Assembly: GCA_022821065.1 (NCBI GenBank)
Contig: JAJEEK010000087.1
Location: forward strand, 1 to 64,000
Reading direction: 5' to 3'
DNA: 64,000 bases
Origin: Candidatus Poribacteria bacterium
Lineage (GTDB): Bacteria > Poribacteria > WGA-4E > WGA-3G
Every line of letters starts with the position of its first letter. The stretch's first letter is position 1. Positions 43,031 to 50,394 of this stretch are shown here, piece by piece. Position numbers and translations under genes: made by a program. The notes under the pieces were generated by a model that saw nothing but the letters and a program-made list of their open reading frames with translations, was not told the origin of the DNA and ran no database searches.

Positions 43031-43477
43031 TTACTCTTCACGTTCAACAACAACGCGAAGTTCGATAACGACATCTGTATGCAATTTGACCGGTACCATG
43101 AACACACCGAGTTCACGGATGGGTTCGGCGAGTTCAAGGTAACGCCGTTCCAACTCGAAGCCTTCGGCGCGTAAAGCCTCTGCGATATCCATGGAGGTAA
43201 CGGAACCGAAGAGTCTGTCGTTTTCGCCTGCTCGTCTTTTGAGCGTACACGTAACGCCAGCGACTTTTGCTGCGATTTCGCGTGCGTGTTCTTTATCTTT
43301 CGCGTCTTGCTGATCAATAACTCGTTTTTGGTGTTCAAGGTAGCGGCGGTTTCGTTCTGTCGCGTGCACAGCTAACTGCATCGGCAGTAGATAGTTCCGC
43401 GCATATCCATCTGCGACCCTTAACACATCGCCCGGAACACCGAGTCCTTCAACACTTTTCTTCAGAATTATTTCCAT
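43031..43477 (-). CDS. rplI: 50S ribosomal protein bL9
   Basis: The 148-residue protein shows the L9 N-terminal signature ('MEIILKKSVEGLGVPGDVL' and 'VADGYARNYLLP') and a C-terminal RNA-binding domain joined by a long helix. Position after rpsR and before dnaB is the conserved bacterial order. Gaps are 56 bp to rpsR and 2 bp to dnaB. Confidence 0.97.
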   Translation of the reverse strand: MEIILKKSVEGLGVPGDVLRVADGYARNYLLPMQLAVHATERNRRYLEHQKRVIDQQDAKDKEHAREIAAKVAGVTCTLKRRAGENDRLFGSVTSMDIAEALRAEGFELERRYLELAEPIRELGVFMVPVKLHTDVVIELRVVVEREE

Positions 43478-43533
43478 AATTAAAACCTAAATTACCTTTG
43501 TGCTGACAGCGTTGTCTGCGTCTGTCTCCTATT

Positions 43534-43734
43534 CTATCGTGTAAATGGTAACAGTGCCATATTCCGTGCGCGTTTGACGGCGCGTGTTACCATTCGCTGT
43601 TGCTTCGCGGATAACCCTGTGATCCGGCGACTTACAATTTTTCCACGTTCATTAACAAACTTGCGTAGCGTATCCACATCTTTGTAATCGAAAGATTCTA
43701 TTTTGTGGTAGCGCTGTCTGCGACGAAATGCCAT
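43534..43734 (-). CDS. rpsR: 30S ribosomal protein bS18
   Basis: Sixty-six residues with the S18 signature '[13 protein letters not shown]'-like (here [19 protein letters not shown]) and '[22 protein letters not shown]'. It lacks any cysteine zinc site, as in the common form. AAAGGAAC precedes the ATG, just outside the repeat at 43750-43870 that separates this gene from ssb. Confidence 0.97.
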   Translation of the reverse strand: MAFRRRQRYHKIESFDYKDVDTLRKFVNERGKIVSRRITGLSAKQQRMVTRAVKRARNMALLPFTR

Positions 43735-43749
43735 ATTACATCTGTTCCT

Positions 43750-43870
43750 TTATTATATGAAATCCATAATTAATTGGACCCATTAATCGGTACAACCCCC
43801 CTACCCCCCTTATCAGGGGGGAATCTGGAGATTTGGTAAATGTCAATCTATTTTCGGGCTTTACTATAAA
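43750..43870 (-). repeat. MITE-like element, TTTATAGTAAA family, copy between ssb and rpsR
   Basis: The right end TTTCGGGCTTTACTATAAA is the inverse of the TTTATAGTAAA ends at 45309 and 61510. The left end (TTTATTATATG..TAATTAATTGGACCC) is eroded but aligns with the left end of the 45309 copy. About 121 bp. It includes CCCCCC-TTAT-CAGGGGGG palindromic sequence. The remaining gap to ssb holds another hairpin, CTCGCC..GGGCGAG (about 43926-43960). Confidence 0.65.
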
Positions 43871-43999
43871 TTGTTGTGTGTCAAAGCGTGTTTGACTCGC
43901 CAAATTGATAAGGTGCCGCAACGCTCGCCTATGGTAAAAGTAAATAGGGGCGAGAAAACCTTCTGTAGGATGGTGATTTTTTCGAGGGGCGTACTTCAC

Positions 44000-44467
44000 T
44001 TAAAACGGGATGTCATCATCCGTTGCGGAAGACGTACTCGGTGCTTCAGGCGCGTCTTGATAAGAATCAGGACCTGTTGGTGCCGCTGCGGGTTGTGCAT
44101 TGGCATAACCGCCGCCCGTTCCCTCACTATCGCGACGTCCACCGATTAATTGGATCCGTAATGCTGTAACAGAGAGTTTATTCCGTTTAGATCCGTCTTC
44201 GGTTTCCCATGAGTCGAATTTGAGAGTGCCTTCAATGAAGATTGGACTCCCTTTTGTGAGGTATTCATTTACAATTTCGGCTTGCCTACCCCAAGCAGCT
44301 ACGTCAACAAAACAGACATTCTCTTTCTGTTCACCGGACTGTCGGTCAGTGTAACGCTCACTTATAGCGATGCCAAAATTGGCAACTGAGTTCCCACTGG
44401 GGAGGAATTTCAATTCTGGGTCTCGCGTGAGATTCCCCATCAGTATAACGCGATTGTAACTTGCCAT
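44000..44467 (-). CDS. ssb: Single-stranded DNA-binding protein
   Basis: The OB-fold (about residues 1-110) is typical: 'NRVILMGNLTRDPELKFLPSG' and 'VDVAAWGRQAEIVNEYLTKGS'. A Gly/Pro/Ala-rich linker leads to the acidic tip DDDIPF, which recruits partner proteins. The 155 residues match the usual length. In most bacteria ssb is directly followed by rpsR; here 265 bp of repeat sequence lies between. Confidence 0.97.
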   Translation of the reverse strand: MASYNRVILMGNLTRDPELKFLPSGNSVANFGIAISERYTDRQSGEQKENVCFVDVAAWGRQAEIVNEYLTKGSPIFIEGTLKFDSWETEDGSKRNKLSVTALRIQLIGGRRDSEGTGGGYANAQPAAAPTGPDSYQDAPEAPSTSSATDDDIPF

Positions 44468-44511
44468 GGTTTCTCCTCTTTATATCCTATGCTTACTTGC
44501 TTCTTTCACTA

Positions 44512-44988
44512 TTAAGCAGACGCTGTTGTTTCTTCGTTTTCTGCGTCGTTATCATTCTCTGTGGCATCTTCGGCATCTGCACTTTCGGGTGCCTTATCAT
44601 CGTCATCATTTGACGTTGATTCTTCGGCATCAGATGTCGGTTGCGTTGTTTCGGATGCTGATTTCTCTGCCGCATCGGCTATTTCGGTTTTTAACTTATT
44701 TATATCGTCTTCATACTCCACGATCATATAACGTAGGATCGTTTCAATGACACGCAGAGACTGGTTTAAAGATGCGACAAAACTCGGTGCACTCTCAAAA
44801 ATGTAGAGTACGTAATAGCCCTCACTTCTTTTCCGAATCGGATAGGCAAGTCGTTTCTTACCCCATGGATCAATTTTCAGGAGAGTCCCGCCACTTTCGA
44901 TAATACCCTTGACCTGATCTGTAAGAGCCTCTGCTTCGTTTTCGTCATGGTCAGGCGTTATGATAAGCAGGAGTTCGTAAGGTTTCAA
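44512..44988 (-). CDS. rpsF: 30S ribosomal protein bS6 with long acidic tail, TTG start
   Basis: S6 normally begins M-K/R-x-YE. That text (KPYELLLIITPDH) follows a TTG at 44988 with AGAGG 9 nt upstream, so TTG is taken as start and the longer frame up to 45066 as untranslated. Residues 1-100 match S6. The last 57 or so residues are low-complexity Asp/Glu/Ser/Thr ('NDDDDKAPESADAEDATEN' and more), far more than the short glutamate tail of E. coli S6. The protein binds S18 in the small subunit, whose gene is two genes on. Confidence 0.93.
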   Translation of the reverse strand: MKPYELLLIITPDHDENEAEALTDQVKGIIESGGTLLKIDPWGKKRLAYPIRKRSEGYYVLYIFESAPSFVASLNQSLRVIETILRYMIVEYEDDINKLKTEIADAAEKSASETTQPTSDAEESTSNDDDDKAPESADAEDATENDNDAENEETTASA

Positions 44989-45215
44989 ATTTTTATGCCT
45001 CTCTTTGGACTGGTGGCTCCGCTGTTTTACATAAAACACGGAGCAGAGATTAATTATGTAAATCACACCCGATGTCTATAACGAGACATCAGATAGAATT
45101 GTGTTAGTCAATTTTCGTGCATATAATTATACCACATATTAACTGATATATCAACCCAAAATCACATTTCTGTGTGCAGGGCATTGCGTTTTCGTTATCA
45201 GTTGTCAGTGAGTCA

Positions 45216-45306
45216 GGACTTACGCAATTTTGACGAACAGAGACGTTCTCAGGGCACAGGAAACTAACGGTCTCCTATGCTACAAAAGAGCAACCTGCGT
45301 AAGTCC
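45216..45306. repeat. MITE-like element, GGACTTACGC family, 91 bp
   Basis: The ends are perfect inverted repeats: GGACTTACGCA at 45216-45226 and TGCGTAAGTCC at 45296-45306. The interior shares ATGCTACAAAAGAGCA with the copies at 58107 and 30007. No coding capacity. Confidence 0.8.
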
Positions 45307-45308
45307 TA

Positions 45309-45438
45309 TTTATAGTAAAGTTTAGAATTAATAGGACACTCCATACCGGTTCGATTAGAAACCGTGAAGAAACACCCCAGCAAAAACCCTACCAGGGGGG
45401 AGGAAAGTGTCTCTTTATTTTTACGTTGCACTATAAAT
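45309..45438. repeat. MITE-like element, TTTATAGTAAA family, 130 bp
   Basis: It starts TTTATAGTAAAGTTTAGAATTAATAGG and ends GCACTATAAAT, imperfect inverted ends. Two bases separate it from the 91-bp element before it, so one family may have used the other as a target. The 593-bp gap between rpsF and the methyltransferase pair (44989-45581) is otherwise empty apart from a TCAGTTGTCAG repeat at 45198. Confidence 0.7.
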
Positions 45439-45581
45439 CAGATTTACATTATATATGATAACATATATAACATAAGAATACAAATTTATTTTTCTATTTC
45501 GCAGGGTCTCCGTGCCTACGTGCGTTTAGGTTCGGATGGACACGGAGACTCAGTTTGTATTGTATGTGAATCCTGAGGTTA

Positions 45582-46442
45582 TTAAACTTGGCGTGTTGAA
45601 TACGCTGTTACATGTAGCGGTAAGAAGAACGGACGTTTCGACGCGATGACCTCTTGCCGAATCCTTGCGGCTAAGGTATCGACACCGACTTCTTCTGCTG
45701 TAGCCAAGCCGTATTTTTCGAGGAGTGGCAGGAGACTCTGGAAGATAGTCGCCATGTATCGGTAACCAGCCCATGTTTTCGCTGCACCGATTGGCGACTC
45801 AAGGTGCATCATCGGTGGCGGTAAGCGTGCGTCCACAAAAGCCTGATAAAGCCCAATCCCCATGTTGAGGTGCGCCCCAGAATGCTTAAACACATCCAAA
45901 ATCCATGTGATAAGTTGATTCATAAGCGGCGTATCAGGGTGTAAGAAGACAGGATAGAGGGTATACTCCGGTTCCTGAAACGCCGCAATTCCACCAGATT
46001 TTAAATGCGTTATGAGGTTGGCAAACGCCTCTCCTGGATTTGCCATATACATCAACACGAACCGCCCGACGATTGCATCAAATTTATCTGAGAAATTGAG
46101 ATTCCGAGCGTCGCCTGCGATGAATTCGGTGTTTCGGTGGCCGGCATCCGCTGCACGTTGGCGTGCGGTGTCGAGAATATCAGCGTTGACATCTACGCCG
46201 ACGACCCGTCCTGTTGGTCCAACGAGTTCAGCGAGCATGAGTGCGACATCGCCGGCACCGCTACCGATTTCAAGTACATGCATCCCGTTGATAATACCTG
46301 CTCGTTTGCAAAGCCTGTGTGTTGACTCGCCATAGATTCTGGATTGTTCAATGAGACGCGTTGTTTCGTGTGAGGTGCGCCCTAATGTATAGGTAGCATC
46401 TTGATGTGATGTGTTCAGATTTTCTGAACGATTTTTGGTCAT
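45582..46442 (-). CDS. SAM-dependent methyltransferase, tandem paralogue 2
   Basis: The ATG at 46442 follows AGGTGG by 9 nt; an earlier ATG overlaps the previous gene. The 286-residue class I enzyme has motif I VLEIGSGAGDVAL and 'VVGVDVNADIL', so SAM binding is secure. It aligns along its length with the preceding gene: 'YTLGRTSHETTRLIEQS' and 'DAIVGRFVLMYMA' have clear counterparts. Both resemble UbiE/Methyltransf_11 enzymes, and substrates are unknown. The C-terminal half differs more, suggesting divergent specificity. Confidence 0.87.
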   Translation of the reverse strand: MTKNRSENLNTSHQDATYTLGRTSHETTRLIEQSRIYGESTHRLCKRAGIINGMHVLEIGSGAGDVALMLAELVGPTGRVVGVDVNADILDTARQRAADAGHRNTEFIAGDARNLNFSDKFDAIVGRFVLMYMANPGEAFANLITHLKSGGIAAFQEPEYTLYPVFLHPDTPLMNQLITWILDVFKHSGAHLNMGIGLYQAFVDARLPPPMMHLESPIGAAKTWAGYRYMATIFQSLLPLLEKYGLATAEEVGVDTLAARIRQEVIASKRPFFLPLHVTAYSTRQV

Positions 46443-46455
46443 ACGCGAAAACCAC

Positions 46456-47292
46456 CTACGCTGGTAAAGACGCATACGCTGTGATGTGCGGTGGTAACAG
46501 GAGGGGTCGTTTTGAGGTTGTGACTTCCGCTTGAATCCGATCCGCGAGTGTGTCGATATCTACCTCTTCAGCTGTCGCGATGCCATACGCCTCCATGAGT
46601 GGTACGAGGCTCCGGAAACTATTGGCGAGATACTCAAACCCTGGCCAGCCTTCAGGGCCGCCCATGGGAGCCTCGAAGTGTAAGGTAGGTTCGGGCAGCC
46701 CCGCATCAACGAAGACTCGGTAAAGTTCCATCCCCATGTTGAGGTGTGCGCCTGAACGTTCAAACACTGTGAGTCCCCATTCAACCAGTTGGTTTATCAA
46801 TGGTGTATCCGGATGTACAATTGTCCGGTAGAGGGCAAGTTCAGTATCCTGAAAGGCAACAATTCCGCCGTCGCGAAGCAGGGTAGTTAATCTTTTAAGT
46901 GCCTCTGTTGGGTCTGCCATATAGAGTAGGACAAGTCTACCGACAATGGCATCAAAGTCGTTGGGAAGTTCGAGCGTTCGGACATCACCAGCCATGAATT
47001 CCATGTTTGTAAAGCCAGCTGCTTCGGCGCGTTCTTGTGCGGTTTTGAGAACCTCTGGGTTGACATCTACACCAACGACGTTTCCTTCGGGGCCGACAAA
47101 TTCGGCGAGGGTAAGTGCGACATCCCCTGCCCCACTGCCGACATCAAGTACTTTCATGCCTTTAGCGATACCACTTCTGAGAAAGAAACGGCGTGTTACA
47201 TCGTCATAGAGTTGTGATTGCTCTATCAGGCGTTGCGTTTCTTCTTCGCTGCGACCCATTGTATATTCTGCATCTCTGTTCTGATTGCTCAT
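46456..47292 (-). CDS. SAM-dependent methyltransferase, tandem paralogue 1
   Basis: GAGG precedes the ATG. The 278-residue enzyme has motif I VLDVGSGAGDVAL, 'VVGVDVNPEVL', and 'YTMGRSEEETQRLIEQS' and 'DAIVGRLVLLYMADP' shared with the following gene, a tandem duplication. The N-terminal 'SEEETQRLIEQSQLYDDVTRRFFLRSGI' is a typical lid helix. It acts on a small molecule in the cytosol, but nothing near it names the pathway. Confidence 0.87.
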   Translation of the reverse strand: MSNQNRDAEYTMGRSEEETQRLIEQSQLYDDVTRRFFLRSGIAKGMKVLDVGSGAGDVALTLAEFVGPEGNVVGVDVNPEVLKTAQERAEAAGFTNMEFMAGDVRTLELPNDFDAIVGRLVLLYMADPTEALKRLTTLLRDGGIVAFQDTELALYRTIVHPDTPLINQLVEWGLTVFERSGAHLNMGMELYRVFVDAGLPEPTLHFEAPMGGPEGWPGFEYLANSFRSLVPLMEAYGIATAEEVDIDTLADRIQAEVTTSKRPLLLPPHITAYASLPA

Positions 47293-47444
47293 TATTGATT
47301 ACCTCACTTCTGAAAAATTTGCGAGACAGAGTGGCCTCGCATCATATAATTGCTAAGTAACGTGAGTTCGAAAAATAATCAAAGTTTGTAGTTTAAAGAG
47401 AATCGCTTATTAAAAGTAAGATGAAAAGTAAAAATTTACGATTC

Positions 47445-50024
47445 CTAAAAACTATAACCGACTTTCGTATACCAGAACGCGCCGCTGAATCCAAAGGGGG
47501 AAAATTGGCTATACTTGTTGCCAAGAATATCAGCGAGTTCGTTCTCATCGGAATATTCATTAAGGATATTTTGTCCACCAACTGCGACTGCTAAACCGTT
47601 TTCAAAGGCATAGGTGGCTTCAATATCTACTGTCCATTCATCGCCGTATGTTTGTGTAATTCCGGAGAAATGTCCTGCATCCCACCACGAGCTATAATAG
47701 TTGATTCTGCCCAGCAGGTTAAAATTATCTATGACAGTCTGGCTCACCTTGAGATGTCCGCGGTGTTTTGGAACACCTTCTTGGTATACTTTGACATGAT
47801 CTTCACTGAGTGTATCGGTGTGAGAAATGACTTTAGTATCGGTATAGTTGTAAACCAGACTAACGTTGCCTTTTGCGACAGGTGCAGTAAGGACGACATC
47901 AATTCCCTGCGTCGTCGTCGCGAAATCGTTGATAAAAAATCGGAAGCCTTGCAAAGTCTTTGCATTGGTGATCCCCTCTGCAAGCAAATCGTTTACTTGT
48001 TTTTCATCAAGATCAAAATCTTTTGACAACGCTAACCGATCTGTCAACTGAATGTTGAAATAGTCAACTGTAAGAGCGGCGTTCCAAACCTCAAGTACTG
48101 CACCGAGTGTGAAGTTTTGGGATTCTTCAGGCGTGAGCGGTTTACCGCCTTTCAGTTCAGCGACTCGGCTTGTTGATGGTATAGTTCCTTTATTTACCAA
48201 TTCATTTAACTCGAGATCAAAGTCGGTGGCAGTGTTGTAGGCATTCTGTTGCCCGGGTGTCGGGGCTCTAAAACCTGTGCTGTAGCTTGCACGAGTTTTC
48301 AAGGCGAACGGAAAATAATTTCCAGAGGTTAAAACCTCTTGCAAAATATCTGTAACTCCAAAATTCGTTGCGAGTTTATAATTGAGCGTCGTACCGAAAT
48401 CGGCAAAACTTTCTCCGCGAACTGCAGCATTTATTAGCCAGTGGCTGATTGGGCGGAACTCCGTTTCGAGATACATAGCAGCGTTTGAACGGTCCCATTT
48501 ACCTTCGGCAATTTCACTGAAACCGGGAAAGCCATTCGTAGCGACACTGAAACCTTGGCTCGCCAGAGGTTGGCTAATCTGATAGGACTCAATTTGCCCT
48601 TTTACTATTTCAAAATTCTCAATTCGATATTCTAATCCGGAGGCAAGGAACACCCTATCACTGAGTGGATAGTTTACATCGAAATTAAGGTTGATATCGT
48701 CTTGGATATAAGTGCCGGGGTCAAATTCAGTCGGAGTATCGGGGCCAAGGGAGGCGTTCACGGTATCATTGATGAAGAAATCGGCTTCATTTTTTCCATA
48801 AGATGCACTCACATCCCATCGCAAGATAGAAAGTGTCCCTTTCAGTCCGAGTAAGACACCAATATCATTCGTATCGGCACCGAAACGAGGTGTAAATCCA
48901 CCGGGAAACCGTTCTTGGAATGAAAAACAGTTCGGATCGTTGAAGACTTCAGCGAGGGCAGCAGCGTCAGGGACGTTGTTAACAATGGGTACTGTAACAC
49001 ACTCTCCACCTTGACCGACCCCATCTAAATCTCCGATCAATAAAGTTTCGCCACCATCATTGCTAAAAACCCCGAGACGGGTGTTAGGATTCCTAAAATA
49101 GAAACCGCCTTCTACTGTCTTAGCGGCATAATTAGCATGTCCGTAAACTTCGACGGTATCTGTAATAGTGGCACCATAGTTGATAAATGATTTCAGGTCT
49201 CCTCGAATTTCTGGTTTCCCCCAAATTTGGGCGGGATCTGCGACCTCCGTGTTGCCGGCAGCAATCAACGTAGCAGCGTCTGCTCGCTGGACAGATCTGA
49301 TGGTTGGACCGGAATAACCGTATTCAAGGCTGAGGTTTCCCCAAGCAGCCTCGCTACCAAAACCGAGATTCCCTGCGAACATCAGTACTTCACCATCGCC
49401 TTCCTGATGAATACCCGGCTTGAACTCAAAAGCCCCGCCTTGGTGACTATCCTTGAGTTGAAAATTCAAAACACCGGCGATAGCATCGGATCCGTACTGC
49501 GCAGAGGCTCCATCGCGTAATACCTCTACCTGTTTTAATGCAATTGAAGGAATCACAGAGATGTCGGGTCCTTGCGATCCATCGGCGAGTCCGTTTCCGA
49601 ACCATGTAATGACAGCGGCACGGTGCCGTCGTTTGCCATTGATTAATACCAATGTGTGGTCGGGTGCTAATCCACGCAGATTCGCAGGACGAACAATAGT
49701 TCCACCATCACTGATAGGTTGGGTGTTAACGTTGTATGAAGGAACAAGATTCCTGAGAAGATTTGGCAAATCTGTATCGCCCTGTTTAGCGAAATCTTTG
49801 TTTGAAAGAACGTCAATCGGGACCGCTGACTCAAGCACTGAACGCGGTTTCGCCCGCGTTCCAACCACAACCATACCTTCAAGCGTTACAACCTCTTGTT
49901 GGGATGTTGCTTCGCTTGATTCCATTTCAGTTTCTTGTGCTGCTGTAGATCCCAAACCTATAAAAATAGGTAAAATAATGTGCATCAGAAGCAGCACCGT
50001 TTTAAGATTAAGTGCGATTTTCAT
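47445..50024 (-). CDS. TonB-dependent outer-membrane receptor, copy 1
   Basis: The signal peptide (about 1-30, ending STAA-QE) is followed by a plug domain ('VPIDVLSNKDFAKQG', 'RGLAPDHTLVLINGKRRH', 'VEVLRDGASAQYGSDAIAGV') and a beta-barrel ending in YTKVGYSF, with the C-terminal Phe typical of outer-membrane proteins. The 859 residues are normal for the family. The ligand is unknown; such receptors take up siderophores, vitamins or glycans. It is a tandem paralogue of the gene upstream (50395-53088), and has its own promoter. TonB, ExbB and ExbD are not in the window. Confidence 0.93.
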   Translation of the reverse strand: MKIALNLKTVLLLMHIILPIFIGLGSTAAQETEMESSEATSQQEVVTLEGMVVVGTRAKPRSVLESAVPIDVLSNKDFAKQGDTDLPNLLRNLVPSYNVNTQPISDGGTIVRPANLRGLAPDHTLVLINGKRRHRAAVITWFGNGLADGSQGPDISVIPSIALKQVEVLRDGASAQYGSDAIAGVLNFQLKDSHQGGAFEFKPGIHQEGDGEVLMFAGNLGFGSEAAWGNLSLEYGYSGPTIRSVQRADAATLIAAGNTEVADPAQIWGKPEIRGDLKSFINYGATITDTVEVYGHANYAAKTVEGGFYFRNPNTRLGVFSNDGGETLLIGDLDGVGQGGECVTVPIVNNVPDAAALAEVFNDPNCFSFQERFPGGFTPRFGADTNDIGVLLGLKGTLSILRWDVSASYGKNEADFFINDTVNASLGPDTPTEFDPGTYIQDDINLNFDVNYPLSDRVFLASGLEYRIENFEIVKGQIESYQISQPLASQGFSVATNGFPGFSEIAEGKWDRSNAAMYLETEFRPISHWLINAAVRGESFADFGTTLNYKLATNFGVTDILQEVLTSGNYFPFALKTRASYSTGFRAPTPGQQNAYNTATDFDLELNELVNKGTIPSTSRVAELKGGKPLTPEESQNFTLGAVLEVWNAALTVDYFNIQLTDRLALSKDFDLDEKQVNDLLAEGITNAKTLQGFRFFINDFATTTQGIDVVLTAPVAKGNVSLVYNYTDTKVISHTDTLSEDHVKVYQEGVPKHRGHLKVSQTVIDNFNLLGRINYYSSWWDAGHFSGITQTYGDEWTVDIEATYAFENGLAVAVGGQNILNEYSDENELADILGNKYSQFSPFGFSGAFWYTKVGYSF

Positions 50025-50080
50025 AAATAAAACCCTTTATTTTTCTGCAAAAGATACCCTAATTTCTCCTAATGTGGATA

Positions 50081-50086
50081 ATTATA
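50081..50086 (-). promoter_or_regulatory. Extended -10 promoter of TonB receptor copy 1
   Basis: On the minus strand TATAAT is preceded by TGT (extended -10), with a poor -35. The start would be about 50074, giving a 50-nt leader. Confidence 0.4.
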
Positions 50087-50169
50087 ACACAAACTGGACT
50101 TACTAAGCCACATTTTGTATAGTTAGTGTTGTGTCACAGGAAAAATGATAGGTTATATTAACTGAAGAT

Positions 50170-50196
50170 GTTGGGTTTCACCGCGTTCAACCCAAC
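50170..50196. repeat. GTTGGGTT palindrome, REP-like
   Basis: GTTGGGTT (50170-50177) and AACCCAAC (50189-50196) enclose an 11-nt loop, followed by CTACAATCC. Sequences of this general form are widespread intergenic palindromes in bacteria. It lies in the 370-bp gap between the receptor genes. Confidence 0.55.
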
Positions 50197-50329
50197 CTAC
50201 AATCCAGAAAAATAAAATGACAGAACACTAAAAATCAAAAGCAGTTTGGCATGGTGTCGATGCTGAAATGGGGTTTGGACACCTATAATCTTTTGAATGG
50301 CAGCTTGAGTTAAAGTTAATGTAAATGGA

Positions 50330-50356
50330 ATAGGCACGGTAAAAAACCGCGCCTAT
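50330..50356 (-). terminator. Hairpin after TonB receptor copy 2, probable terminator
   Basis: ATAGGC-A-CGGT pairs with ACCG-C-GCCTAT (10 of 11 bp) around a five-base loop. It lies 39 bp past the receptor stop. The following T-run on the minus strand is weak, so termination may be partial. Confidence 0.5.
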
Positions 50357-50394
50357 TGTAAAAAGTACACCTATCATTTTTCAGGAAATAGGTT

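Noticed and set aside
43736..43999. Open frame between ssb and rpsR reading 'KSPDSPLIRGVGG'
   Set aside because: It lies across the MITE-like repeat and its palindrome; such text recurs from repeats rather than genes.
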